Shown here piece by piece: positions 14,972 through 27,491 of a stretch of DNA of 64,000 nt. The notes under the pieces were generated by a model that worked only from the letters and a program-made list of their open reading frames with translations, was not told where the DNA came from and searched no databases. The first letter of the stretch is position 1. The number at the start of each line of letters is the position of its first letter. The stretch is from contig JACYXH010000216.1 of the NCBI GenBank assembly GCA_026745465.1, forward strand, positions 1,692,001-1,756,000, read 5' to 3'. This stretch comes from Lota lota. Taxonomy: Eukaryota; Chordata; Actinopteri; Gadiformes; Lotidae. The translations under genes were made by a program, and so were the position numbers.

Positions 14972-16656
14972 ACCACGGAGCGAACGCGACTATCAAAGGG
15001 AAGAGCGCAGCTTTCATGTTTCGGACACTTTGATTGTGTTACAGATTGGTTCCAGGTGAGGGCCGGCGAGGAAGCGGGGAGACCCAGGGCCAAAAGAGAA
15101 GTTCCTAAGCGGGGATGGCATCCCCAGGATTTAAACATTACCGAGGGGCTTCAGGAGGGCAGGTGTAGAGAATCTACAGGGATTGAGTATTCTGTGTTGT
15201 GGTGGGTGGCAAGATCGTCTCGTACTTAAACGCTCTTGGCAGGGATTTTCTGTACTGTGGTTGTTTAGTGTGCAGATGCACGCCGTCAGTGCTCGGGTTT
15301 GACTCCTCTTGATGTCTCTGCGAGATGATTGTCGTTGATTGTTCCAACTGCTTTTTCGAGTGTTTTTTTTTTTCTTCTTCTTTTATTCACACTCTCTAAC
15401 TCACCTAAAGTCAATGTACAATTCTGTAGCTGGGGCAAGCATGTGAAGATATTTCTTTCCCCCCTCCATTAAGTTGAGAGGAGCAACTCCTTACAATTAC
15501 AACAAGGTGACTAGGCCCTTGACACATGAGCTGCTACGGTTTAAAACGAGCAAAAAGTATCTTACTACTCACACAATTTTTGAATTAATTTTAGAATAAT
15601 TAATTTTTGAATTTAGAATAATTCATTCATAATCTTTACATTTTTATGAATATTACATATAACAACAACTAACAGTTCAACATTATGTGTTTTATTTTTC
15701 TTCCTTTCCTTTGCTTCTTACTGCTGTGCTACAAAACATCTGTCTTTACGTTAATTCAGTAATTTATTTAGGCCATACATTATTTACTGGGTTTCTTTTG
15801 TAGTTGGCCACAGTACAGGACAGTTATCTATCTGTATCATCGGTGAATGCCTCCATGTGCCAGTGAGCTCCACGCAGCCTCTCGCTGCTGAGTGGAAGCA
15901 GGCATCGCCTGGGAAGTCCAATTAGAGACGGAAATCGCAGCGAGCAAAACACCGCTTTTCGGAAGCAGGCCGCACGGTCACTTACCTGCACATCTGCCCT
16001 GCTTTGTTGTTGTTGTTTTTTTACATTAGATCTTGTAGCTCTTCCAACAACTTAATTGCAGTTTCAATCACTGACGACTCTTGAAAGAGGAAATCCCTTA
16101 TATGGTCAGCTTCTTTTCATTGTTCTGGTGGTTGATTGGTAGTCTACCGTCAGCTCTATACTGGGAGGGTTTTGATGGGAAGCTGCTCAATGTTTGTGCA
16201 GTTAATGTTATGTTCCATATACTATGACGACATACATATATACTTGCACTGGGCAAAGTGGTGGGTCAAAAGATATCACTAAGGAATTCATAATCAATCA
16301 CTGAATTACACAGGCCAACATACCTCATTACTTGTAGAATATGAGGAATCACCAGCAACAGTACAAATGAGTCTAAAACGGACAGGAATATTGCATCTCC
16401 CCTTTTAAGTCCAGACGAATACTCGCCTTTGGCGTCTAAGACTGTATCCGTTTGCTCATAGTCATTCCTTACCCGCTGGAATGTTTTCTTGTGTCGTGTA
16501 ACTTCATTTGTTCACCCTCCATTCAACCGCGGATGTCCATTCATCTCCTGTGTTCAGCCATGTAAAACAATAAGTGTGTGGTTTTAGTCTTGGGCCCCTT
16601 GAAAGCCCACGATTTCAGTGGTCCATACTATGTGGTCTTGACGTGCGGCATGACAT

Positions 16657-16946
16657 ACAGAGAGAAGAAGAGGAAGTGGAAGAAGAAGAAGAAGAAGAAG
16701 AGGTAGAAGAATAACTGGAAGAGGAAGAAGAGGTAGAAGAAGTAGAAATAGAAGAAGTAAAGTAGAAGAAGAGGTGAAATAAGTAGAAGAAGAGGTAGAA
16801 GAATAACTGGAAAAGGAAGAAGAGGTAGAAGAAGTAGAAATAGAAGAAGTAAAGTAGAAGAAGAGGTAGAAGAAGAAGAAGAAGAAGAATAGGTGGAAGA
16901 AGAGGTAGAAGAAGTAGAAGTAGTAGAAGAAGTAGAAGAAGAAAAA
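16657..16946. repeat. Purine-rich GAA/GTA tract with internal 92-bp tandem duplication
   Basis: Nearly 290 bases are almost all purine on the plus strand, built from GAAGAA and GTAGAA blocks. Inside it a unit of about 92 bases is repeated: the marker ATAACTGG occurs at 16711 and 16803 with near-identical surroundings (GAGGAAG in one copy, AAAGGAAG in the other). The Leu/Ser-rich minus-strand frame over it is a repeat artefact. Confidence 0.85.
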
Positions 16947-17330
16947 GCTAGAGAGGCAGTGTTACCATTTGCCGCTCTCTGGGTTAAAGGTCGGTCCCTA
17001 TAGGGAGTCACCGTGCGGGGAACGTAATCCCCAGTGTGAGGCAGGTCTTGGGGGCTGGGCTGGCCGACTCTCGGTGCACGCTTGGTTCATCAGGAGCCAG
17101 GAACACTGCTCAGCATATGGGCCTCATTTACGCAGGGTGTGGGGGGGGGGGAGGGGAGTATGACTTATGGCCCAAGAAACATATGTAAAATAGATTTAAA
17201 ATAGATTTACTGCACTTGAATCACAGATTTTGGTAGTTTATTCTTGGTCGATTTGATTGATTCGGTGCCAGAATTAGACATGTCAATCCAATCAAATGGC
17301 AAGGAGTAAGAAAGGGCATTGACACTTGGT

Positions 17331-17455
17331 AGTGTGTGTGTGTGTGCGTGTGTGTGCGTTCGTGTGTGCGTGTGTGTGAGAAAGACACAGAGAGAAAGAG
17401 ACAGAAAGACACACGGAGAGGAGGATAGAGAGAGAAATAGAAAGAGAGGCAGAGA
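17331..17455. repeat. (TG)n followed by GA-rich tract
   Basis: TG dinucleotides interrupted by GCG or TTCG (17331-17378) pass into AGAGAGA/GACAGA purine-rich sequence. Confidence 0.9.
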
Positions 17456-17789
17456 CTTCTTGCACACATCCATGCAGATGGTCGGCAGAACAACGCCAGG
17501 GAGTGCGACTCAAAGTAAAATAAAGAGAGAAGGGGGAGAGGGGGAGAGTGGCCGAGCAGGGCTTGGGCAGAGATGGCAGAAAACCCATCTACAAAAGGAA
17601 TAAACAATACACAATCACAGCTCTCCATATCTCCATAGTGGAAGAGAAGCAGAGGTTCAAGCAGGAAGAGGAGATACGTGACGTTTTGCATTGGGCCCTC
17701 CGTGGACTCCTATACATCTCCGGGCCTTATATTCAGTTTAGCCGGAAAAACGCTCACAAGCCGCAGAGAGGATGCACGCCTGTTAACCT

Positions 17790-17792
17790 CCC

Positions 17793-17823
<31 letters not shown>

Positions 17824-17831
17824 ACACACAC
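17790..17831. repeat. poly(C) then (CA)n
   Basis: Twenty C are followed directly by about eleven CA units. More C-rich runs follow at 17842-17852 and 17904-17920. Confidence 0.93.
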
Positions 17832-18084
17832 CTCACCTACCACCCCCCCCCCTTCAACCCCCACTTCACCTTCTTCCTGACCTACACGTGCCGACCCCTG
17901 CTCCCCCCTCCCCCCCCCCTCACCCCTCACCCAGACTTGTTGGGCACGATATGAACCCGGCTATCGGGGGGGAGAATCTGAGCAGGAATGCAGGCTCCTG
18001 ACAGACACATCTCGCCGGACCCAGGAGGTAATATGTTCCCCATTAGCTCTTCATCTGATAAAGTGTGAGTGCAAGTGAGAAGGC

Positions 18085-18108
18085 GGGGGGGCGGGGGGGG
18101 GGGGGGGG
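18085..18108. repeat. poly(G) run
   Basis: The run is almost pure G with a single C. It abuts a CpG-rich patch (about 18108-18330) with no recognisable gene. Confidence 0.9.
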
Positions 18109-20737
18109 CGCCCGTGATCAATACCCGTCGGCTCACTTCATCAGACCGGCGGCGTTCGCTGACGTTGACGCGCCGCGCCTTGATGAATCACCGTTGGCGC
18201 TCTCCGCCACATCTTCCCGTGTCCTGGGCGGTGCTTGAACTGCACCGCCGTCAGGAAGCGTGGTTCATCGCCGTCGGCCCGGTCGCTGCTCCATCGTTCA
18301 TGTGAAGCGTCTCTTACCTCTATACCTGCATTTCTGTTTGTTCCGCATGCTGCACAGTCTCTCACTCTCTTCCTCTCACCGGTGGACCTGATGCCAAGCC
18401 ATCGTTGGATGGGACTCGCCATCTGCTGTCGAACGCTGAACACTGCAGTACAGACCAAGTGGCGGCACGATGGGTGTGGGGGGGGGGGGGTGGCTGTGTA
18501 AGTTCGGGATGGTGGGGGGCTTGATAAAAACAAGCTGCTCTCCGTTTGCGGTTTTTATCCCCAGAAAGTCTCCTAGGTTTCCATGAGCACAGCTGAATGT
18601 TTTTAAAGGTTCTTACCCCCACACGGGACACGCTGTGACATGCAGGGGCACTGGAGATGAAGCAGGCCCCCTCTTCTGCAGACAAACACTGTACTACACT
18701 TCAGGCCTTGTGTGCAGCTGGTGGGGATGACACGAGAGGCACAGGGCTTTGCTGAGTCTCTGCTAAGGATGCTGTGAGAGCCGAGGGTCGTGGTCTGGCC
18801 AGACTCAGCCCTGCAAGGCAAGCGGAAGGGACTGGAGGAATCAAACTCCGAACCAAACTGGCAATGGATCATAGGTAGCACGGCCAACACGATGTGATGG
18901 GTGTTGTTCGAAGCAGCGGCGTGTGTTTTTATACGGGGATGTCACGAGACGACGCCTTGGTTTCTCCTGAAGTAACAGTCTCCTGTGAACTCAGTGAACT
19001 GCTACTTCTGCTTTCTAACTTCGCTAGACCAGCAACGGAAATCAAGTGCGTTGGAGTTAACGCTAATCTGTGCTTTGCGTGTGGTTTTTTGTAAACGGTA
19101 TACTGGTAGATTGCTGAAGGTTTTGGTGGTGTTGATTCTGTGGATGGGACTGCCAGGACAGCAAACTAGTTTGTTCCTATAGCGAATAGCCTACAGGGTT
19201 CCTTGTGTTGTCTAATGCCGTGGTGCTGCAGTTCCTCAATGTTCAGACCTCCAAGAAGGCCGGTCCCACCATCATTATTTGTAGCCTATACATCCCGACT
19301 CATGTGGGGAAAAATATATTCGTTTTCACATAAGGATCCTTCTCTCGGTATGGGTGGGTTTTTCTTCTGGTCTAATTGGTGGTCTTTCATTCCCGTGCTA
19401 TCCTTCAATAAATGCTTGTCAGGTCTTATAAGACATCAACCCAGGGCCCCTTATCCCTCTGTATTGCCATCCAAATTGTTCCCCAATCACACTCCTTAAC
19501 CACTTAATAATACCAGTTAATGCCGTATCTCTAACCCAAGAGTTCTGTTCAGGCAGCCTATTCGTCGCACTCCGAAACTCACACACAAAGCTGGATCCAT
19601 GGATTCAATTATGCCCGTAAAGATAACCGTTGATGGCAGTCAGTTGACGGATGGCACAGGACGAGCTGCGTGCCTCGCGGCCGGTTTCAGAGTGATTTGA
19701 CAGCTGGCAGGCACGAAGACAGGAGCGTAACTACTCTGATGGGTAACAGCTTGCACAGACAGCCGGCAACCAAAACATTCTTTAGACGTTGCATGTTGCA
19801 GTGAAGTCACATCATCACCTCATTAGGCCCCGCCATCTTCTTCCCAGAATTGTGCGTGCTTGAAAACAAATTTTGAAACAAAACAAATTGTAGGCCTACC
19901 CCTTGATTTATGTAGTGGGATTAATTCAACGGATTTGAATGTAGGCGCTCACATCATGTGTGGCTACTGTTGTCCGTTGGAACAGGATTTAGTGGCATTT
20001 TAACGTTCTGATGACCTCTTCTGGTGGAACTATGTATGTGCGGAATCCTCCAATGCAAAAGGCGACAAGAATGGTTTCTCACATTATCTTTCCTCAAATG
20101 AATGTCGTCAAAGCTGTATTTTAATTAAAATGCACGTGTTGGACTGACAACAAGACACATGTACATATGTTTATTTTTGTTATATTTTATTAAACAATTC
20201 ACATATTCTTTATCCAAAATGTATTGGCACGTGTAAATCGTTTTTAATTACAAAAACAAGCAGTAGAAATATCCAAATGAATAACATACATATTGCAATA
20301 CTTCCCTTGGTCACTAGAGAGCATCAACCAGTTTAACCTGGCATTAGAGTACAATCATTCGGATTGTATTATAAATATATCAAAACCCCTTTTGTAATTA
20401 AATCCTGATTCTACAAGAAGTGATGTAACAGTGTTTGACCAATGCAAAATCTATGGATTATTTTTATTTATCCAGTCTACATTTCTAGTAGCTACAAATA
20501 TGACTTATTGCATCTTGATTGCTCTCTTGCTGGTATGACCTTCCATTGTCTACAACTACTGCAGAACAGTCCAGTCATGGTTAGATTTGATCATTATACA
20601 TATAGATAAGATGCATTACATTGTGGACTCATCAGTGTAACAGTCGGGGTAAAAAATGTTGACTAACGTCAACCAATGGGAAGACAGGATAATGTCGCCA
20701 TCTTGTGGATGAAGTACAAAATAAATCTCCTCTGAGT

Positions 20738-23026
20738 CTAGACCATACTGTGACTGTTGTGTTTGGTCCATTCGAAAATGTCCTGCTCGCACACAATGTC
20801 CGAGTTGATGAGCAGGTAGCGGTCGCCCACACAGAAGTGCTTCTGGCAGGCGGCGCACTTGAAGCACTCCAGGTGGTACACCTTGTCCCGCACGCGCATG
20901 GTCATCTCAAACGCCCGGATCCTCTTCTCGCAGGATGCACACAAGCCGTCCTGACCAAACAGCCTGTTGGGAAGCAAGGTAAAACTTGAATTTATTTGGT
21001 TTGTATTGAAACAAAAACACTACACAGCAAACACTTTGTTAGATCTCTCGCTTCTGGAACTACATGTGTGCCCTCTGGTGGTCTAATATATACCATTTCT
21101 TTGCACAGAAAACGTTTTGCTCATCTGAACAGTTAATGAACAAGAGTTCATAGGGAATCTACCACTCTAATGCACTAATAATTTGTAATAGCATCCAAAT
21201 CCAAAACGATTCAGTCACTTTTACAGTCATTACATTTTATGAAAATTTCTAATGGCAATATCGGACTCAAAGTACTATTCACCTTCTATAAAAAAAATTG
21301 TAACTGGAGCAAAAATGCATACATTACTGATGCACTATTTAGTTATTTATAGCTTGAATCCACTTACAGTGAACACAGGTACCGGTCATTAAGAAGCAGG
21401 TATACGGTTAGGCCTCTTGCTCAAGGATACCTACAGGTACAGTACCCAAGCACCCTTTTGTCTGGGAGGTATATAGCCTGCACTCATATTCCCCCCCCCC
21501 CCCCCCCCCCCCCCCCCCAACCCACCCACCCACCCACCCGCCCGCCCCATTAATTAAAACCACAGGCCAGCTAATCATGGACCCAGAAGTCCTATAGAAG
21601 TTTAGAGCAGAACCTCTGGGGGGAGATGGCACAGAGCCCGGGCCGGAAACCGAAAACTGCAGGGGCGGAGTTCCGCCTTGTTTCCTGTTTCTTTACGTCG
21701 ATGTTCTACCGAAGATAAATTGATTTGCGCGTAGATGAAGCTTTCAGAAGGGGATTTAAATAACTGTATTCCTACAGTGGCCAGTCTGCACGGTGTTGAA
21801 CAAATATGAAGCGAAACAAAGACAAACGCCCCGTTCACCCAGATTTGATCTCGTCAGACTTTAGATGTTAACCTAAAGTCCGATTTAGGAGACTAGCGTG
21901 GGGCTCACCTGAGGTAGTCCCTCCGACACAGCTTCCTCCCCAGCTTGAAGTAGAGCCTGCGGCCCACCTCGCCCAGCCGACAGCCACACAGGTCACAGCT
22001 CAGGCAGTCCTCGTGCCAGTACTGCTCGATGGCCTTCAGGAAGAAGCGGTCGCCGATGCTCTGCTGACACCCGCCGCACGTGAGCAGGGACGGGGGCATC
22101 TGGAGGACCTCATCCACGGGCTCCCTGCAGAGGAGGGATGGAGATAGGGGGAACAAAACGTTTAACAGGATCATTGATGTTGTCACCACACTGATCCTGC
22201 TGAATCAAGTAGCTATCAGATACAACAATAATAATTATAATAATACTAACTTTAATTTATATATAACTTTTCAGGGGACCCAAGGACACAGCAGACAAAA
22301 TAAATAATAAAGGAACAGAAAATAGTGGTTGAATGGCCTTGGTGAAAATATATATATATATATATATATATAACTTAGAAGGAGTATAATGTCACTTGAT
22401 TTTTATTTCTAGCGCTATTTCTGGTTCATAATTACTTATTTGTTGTGCCACTGTCACCGATAATCAAGCATTTATCATCACCGAGGCTGACTGTACTGTG
22501 CATTGGTCCAGAGAATATGTAGCCTAACCATGTCCATGAAATCAAGTTCTCCAAATGTCGGAGCTTAACCATCATGCTTGATATAGTTATACCATAGTAA
22601 TAAGTTGGCTAAAGTTGGTATTTGTAGTCTACGACCACTTGAGGGAACCATTTCATCTTGTTAAACTAAGCACTGGATTTAGCTCTCAGAGGTCTGCCAA
22701 ACATAGGCTACAATAGTACAATACCCAATGTTAAATATTTGCAAGGCAAATTATTGCAATGCAAAATAAATCGTTGCCAATGCCTTAGTGCATCCTCAGT
22801 TCTCAAGTCACCTATTTAAAAGTCAAATGTTGTCAACTTTATGCATTCCCTGAAATGGTGCTGCCGTAGCGAAAAAACCAAAATAGTTTTCATTTCGTTT
22901 AGCTTGATCGAGCAACAAACCTGCAGTAGCCCTGTTCTCATGAAATGCATGAATGGCAAAATATGCTGTGGCCCAGAATACTTACTCGTTTGCCTCCAGG
23001 GTCTTTCTCTCTATCGTGGATGACAT
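20738..23026 (-). CDS. lmo2: LIM domain only 2 (rhombotin-2)
   Basis: This is a nuclear LIM-only adaptor that bridges TAL1/E-protein, GATA and LDB1 complexes in blood and endothelial development. Coding exons in transcript order are 23026-22986, 22124-21909 and 20963-20738, giving 160 aa (human 158). Exon 1 encodes [14 protein letters not shown], very close to the human start. Exon 2 opens [16 protein letters not shown] and carries LIM1 ([13 protein letters not shown] through CRRDYL). Exon 3 opens [11 protein letters not shown] and carries LIM2, including [20 protein letters not shown]. Zinc-ligand Cys/His/Asp residues of both LIM domains are visible. Donors are GTAAGT and GTGAGC, and codons split correctly across introns. 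The last residues, [10 protein letters not shown], differ from the WTK-NGMI ending I recall for the family. AATAAA candidates on this strand lie at 20463-20468, 20186-20191 and 20170-20175. Confidence 0.96.
21355..21480 (-). mobile_element. tRNA-derived SINE copy in lmo2 intron 2 (V-SINE-like)
   Basis: The piece is related to copies at 37.3, 39.5 and 51.7 kb. It shows CACTTACAGTGAACACAGGTA, then CATTAAGAAGCAGGTA, then TTGCTCAAGGATACCTACAG and a TCTGGGAGGT head end, read in reverse orientation. The head end is directly followed by poly(C). The V-SINE family label is from memory of the teleost family; the repeated blocks are seen in the sequence. Confidence 0.6.
21491..21545. repeat. poly(C)38 followed by (CCCA)n
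   Basis: Thirty-eight consecutive C are followed by about five CCCA/CCCG units. It lies in lmo2 intron 2; on the lmo2 sense strand it is a G run. Confidence 0.95.
21760..21895. repeat. Short dispersed repeat, copy 1 (partner at 49.15 kb)
   Basis: Shared in order with 49145-49270: ACAAATATGAAG, then CCCA-ATTTGA-CTCGTC, then a small hairpin ACTTTAG...CTAAAGT, then CCGA/TTAGGA. It lies in lmo2 intron 2, about 14 bases before exon 2's donor side. Confidence 0.45.
22350..22372. repeat. (AT)n microsatellite
   Basis: A short pure AT run lies in lmo2 intron 1. Confidence 0.9.
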
Positions 23027-23110
23027 TCCAGAATTCAATAAAGAATAAATAAAATAAAAAACACGACTCGATTTCGATCAAGCGCACGTTTCAAACTCCA
23101 ACAGTCGACT

Positions 23111-23187
23111 CTTATCTGCGGTGTGAGCGCTCAATGGGGGGCGGCTGACTAAGTCGTCCCACGACTGTCACCGCACCTGTTCAAATG
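23111..23187 (-). promoter_or_regulatory. Candidate GATA/E-box cluster upstream of lmo2
   Basis: About 85 bases upstream of the lmo2 start codon the minus strand reads AGATAAG (23117-23111), a consensus GATA-factor site. CACCTG (23174-23179) and CAAATG (23182-23187) E-box motifs follow within 80 bases. An AGGAAG Ets core lies further up, near 23600. LMO2 is known to be controlled by GATA/SCL/Ets complexes in blood and endothelium; the link to these particular sites is inference. Confidence 0.3.
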
Positions 23188-24601
23188 CCCACTAAACGCG
23201 ACTTCACCTTAACGACAACGTTCGTCGTTAGTTGGACTATTGTTTCATCGAGTGTTCGGGGTCGACCGTCTCACAGCACACGGTTAAACTTGGTAGGCTC
23301 TGATGCTTTATCCTAAACGGATGACGGAGGTCATTTCCCCAACCAATAAAGCGTGATCACATTTACCCTCCAAGCGTTGCCTAATATAATATCCAACATC
23401 GACTTTGAAAACGGTGTGATCCTTCACGTCCATTTAATCCGATTAAAAAAGACCACTTGCGTAGGCCTAGGGGTTTCAGGGCGTCTCTGTCTATTCCAGT
23501 TGCCTGCAGAAGGGCTCATCCAAATTAAGAGACAATCACCGTTATTATGCAGCATCGCGTTTAAATACACACCCCCTTTGGCCCCTGCTTTCGTTTCCCT
23601 CTTCCTGCTCACGACTGTTTGACAATGGGAGGAAATTGTTCTTAAAGCGACAGATAACGACAAGCGGGGTGCACGACTCGCTCGTTCACGCAAGTCAAGT
23701 CGTGACCAGAACGCACGGGGCATTATGCTTTAACATGTGGTCAACATAGGATTAAATGGGTATTTCAAACCTCTTTGCTTGACCCTGACACCTAGATTAT
23801 ACTAGAGACAATAAAGTCTTTATATTTGTATCATGTACCCTCATAGGCTAAATGTCAAATTAACTGAAGACAATATCAGTCGCGGAAAAACAATATAAAG
23901 GAAATGTAGGCCTAAACTTCATTGTTTCTAACTTGTATAAACAACAACTTTAAGCGGTTTGTACCAGTCCTATTATCACGGGCCAAGAGCCTTGGGGCTG
24001 CCTGTCGGAGGGAAGTCCCAGCCACAGCCGTTGGTCGGTGTGAGCAGATAAAGACCCCCCCTCCCTCCCCACTACCTCCACTCTCTTCAGCCAGAGGAAG
24101 GTTGCGAGCCAAATGTGAGAGGCACAGTGCACCCTTAGGGCTGAACGGCTGTTGGATGCAGTGGCCTTATACTTTCTGGAAAGCCTGTAAGGAAAAAGTC
24201 AGAAGCCATTATAGTCCAACTCATGGGTATTAAACGACAGCTAAATAAAATATTGGGATTGGAGGTGTAGGATTATCTTGTATGTTGTTGCTTTATTTGT
24301 GACAGTGCATGACCGATTATTACACCTTACACCTGCCTTGGAATAACTATCTGTGTGTTGTTAGAACTGGTTACTCCAACTGTGTCTTCTTATCCTTTTA
24401 AAATGCACTACGCACTGAGCCACTGAACACAAGAACACACTCAAGCAAAACCAAAGCTTTTGAACGTAAAATGTTAATCAGCCAGCAGTGAAAATGATAC
24501 CGATGCTTGTTCACCCCCCACTTCCTGGGGCTGACAAAGACGGCCCAAAGGATGTGCAGAACGCCAACAGATGCAGCTTTCCTGGAGGCTGGTGGGGAGA
24601 G

Positions 24602-24766
24602 GGTGTGTGTGTGTGTGTGTGTGTGTGCGTGTGTGCATGTATGTGTGTGTGCACATGTGTGTATGTGTGTACGTGTGTGTGTGCGTGTGTGTGTGTGTCT
24701 GTCTGTGTCCGCGTGTGTGTTCGTGTGTGTGTGTACGTGCCCGTGTGTGTGTCTATGTGTCTGTCA
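24602..24766. repeat. (TG)n microsatellite, heavily interrupted
   Basis: TG dinucleotides with CATG, TACG, TCTG and CCCG interruptions run for about 165 bases. The Cys/Val reading frames here are artefacts. Confidence 0.93.
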
Positions 24767-25870
24767 TGATGGCACCCAGCTCATGGCTTTCCAGATAGGC
24801 AGGCGGGCTCCAGATGGTCATGTGCGATAGGAGCAACAACACATATAGCTCACCATAAAAAATATATAGCGCCCTCTTGCCATTAGATGGGAACGCTCAC
24901 TCTCTAAATGTCAGAGAAGCTGTAAACGAATGGGGTGGACATAGCAAGAGTCATTCTCTCCCCAAAGAAAGAGAAAGAGGAAAATAGTAATGTGGTGTGT
25001 TTACATATAATGTCATCAATAACTTGTGAGTATGCAGGGTCCTGTTTTGAACATCATTTTAAAAGTAGTCCATAGAGGGTATTCTTCATGTAGCCAGATT
25101 GAACATGGAGTCCGGGAATACCAACAGTTCGAATTCTGGACAATCTCTATGGGAGATTGTGTCACTTACATTATGTACGGCTTCCTGATTTATGGAGCAT
25201 TTAGGGCGCTGTGGAATTCAAGAGCAAACGGAAAATGTCGGTTTAAACCATTGTTCTTTCATAATCCAATCCAACGGGTTGCTAAAAACATTCTCATGAC
25301 ACAATAAAAACACAACGGGCCTTATTGTTATTGTTAGCTAAGGATATGTCACTGAATATTCCAAATCCTACAATATCATGAAAACAAAGCATTAAGACAG
25401 CAAGGAAGTAGAGCTAAATAATGTTGAGGGATGAAGGTTCAGAGGTCAACTGAGCACCACCCAGGCCTTGCTAGATAGATGTTTTCTGGGTGAAATACAG
25501 CAGTCGGAGGAAATGAGTCACTTATGCAAAAGGAAAGAGCTTCATTCGCCCGTGTGGATCCTTGCCTAATCAGTATTAGTCCTAAAAGAAAACACACTAT
25601 CGATAGACAAGTGCAATGAGAGAGCTGTATCGTCATGCCGACAGCTTCCTGTGTTTTACAATCATAGTCCCTTATAAGGTGCTTCCACATTCTTTTTAAT
25701 TTCCCCTGAACTGAATTTAACTCTTGTTGTCTCCAAGCCAATATTAAAAAAAGAAAGTGTTTCAAAATGTATTGAAGAGTGAAATCCATGATTAAAGTAA
25801 TATAACATTAAACCCATATTTCACTTTATAAAATAATAAAAAACAACAACATGAAGTCCTCACTCACAAT

Positions 25871-26020
<150 letters not shown>

Positions 26021-26865
26021 GCTAAATTGCAATGAACATGAGCCATTGTTTGCATGATGAACCTAAGTTAGAAAATTTGTATCTAGGTCATGTTAGTATG
26101 TTTTTAGAAATGTGTATACACGTCTTTCGCTTAGCCTTTTTTGAGAGAAATTTGTATTTTACTGCCCTCTCCTGACGAAAATTATAACTTCTATGCAGGT
26201 TGATATTCTACATCACATTCTACTGACCAAAAATAGCATCCTTATTAAATGCTTGATCTCTTATTACATTTTAATATTGTCAACATTTATTTGAGTTTGT
26301 TAAGCATTATTTCTGACTAAATGTAACACAACGGTTCTAACCGCAAGCTAAAGACAAAACAATTGACAACCACAGAGGTATAGAACCTGCTGACGACATT
26401 TAACTATAGATTAAATGATTTGAAGCGCTCCCACCTATTTCTAGATGCATTGATAGATAATTAGGTATCATCAATATTAACATATTGGTTTTTAATGACG
26501 GTTTGTACATTGCTGACTATTAGGGCTTTGATATGTACGAGACAACTTTCTTTTAATTATAGCTAACCTATTTTAAATTCATGTAGAATTGTCTCCCATT
26601 AATATCAGCAACTAATGCAACTAATATCAGCTAATGATTTAGCAGATTTTCTACCAAGTGGCTCGACCTTATCATGCCGGTGAACAAATACTCAATTAAA
26701 AATGGATTGTTATTTTGTACGTATCAAATATTGAGAAATAAACGTATACAAATATTTTTAAGTCGAATAAAATCTAAAATGTATTTTAATTTACGTGTAT
26801 GGTGTATTTTGAGCAGTTTTTCTGGTAAGGCATATACCCGACACCTAAACCCGGACCCTCGGCTT

Positions 26866-26871
26866 TATAAA
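26866..26871 (+). promoter_or_regulatory. TATA-like box, possible caprin1 promoter
   Basis: TATAAA sits in a GC-richer patch. A TTGTCG|GTGAGG donor-like site follows at 26906/26907, which could end a short 5' non-coding exon spliced to 27492. The exon would be only about 10-15 bases long, so the true first exon may be elsewhere. Confidence 0.2.
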
Positions 26872-27491
26872 GAGTTTCTTCGCCTTTCGAACCGTCTCAG
26901 TTGTCGGTGAGGCCGGCGGGGCGGATCCCACACTAGAGAAAAATATAATAATAAAGCAACACATTTATTCTACTTGCTTTATTTGTGTAGTGCTTTAACA
27001 CCTCCCCCCTGTGGAAATAGGATATAAAGGTGGGTACATTTAGAGTCCTATGACTAGGATAACTCGCCGGGTTGCAGCTAGCCCACGCTGTTATTTTGGC
27101 CAGCAAGCTAACCATAGCTTTGCAAAAAGATGCTTTGTCAAGGGGCAGTGCTAACTCCGCTAGCCGCATCAACAATAGTGCGGGCAAGGCCATTATACCA
27201 ACCTACTGTGATTACAGGCTAACAGATTTAGTTTATTTTAGCTTGGTCTATTGTTGCACCTTACTGAAAGAGTATTGTTTGGCTGGCAGTAACAACCATT
27301 ACCCGTGCTGGGAATTATGTGTACAAATTGTTGTCAAGCTGCTAGATTCAATTGGTAACATGGCAATTTGCATGCTGAATTAATGACTTTTTATGACAAA
27401 TCTATCCGATTTCATTTCCAGTTATTATACAATTAAATTGTCATATACCTGCCATTTAATATCAATTTCCATTACCCTTACATGTTTGTAG

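Noticed and set aside
16628..17011. 127-codon Leu/Ser/Phe ORF on minus
   Set aside because: Product of the GAA/GTA purine tract; hydrophobic low complexity without a gene structure.
18085..18330. CpG-rich patch as a promoter
   Set aside because: It is GC-rich, but it abuts poly(G), lies downstream of lmo2 rather than upstream, and starts no recognisable gene.
26674..26910. 78-codon ORF before caprin1
   Set aside because: AT-rich, no family similarity, no link in frame to caprin1.
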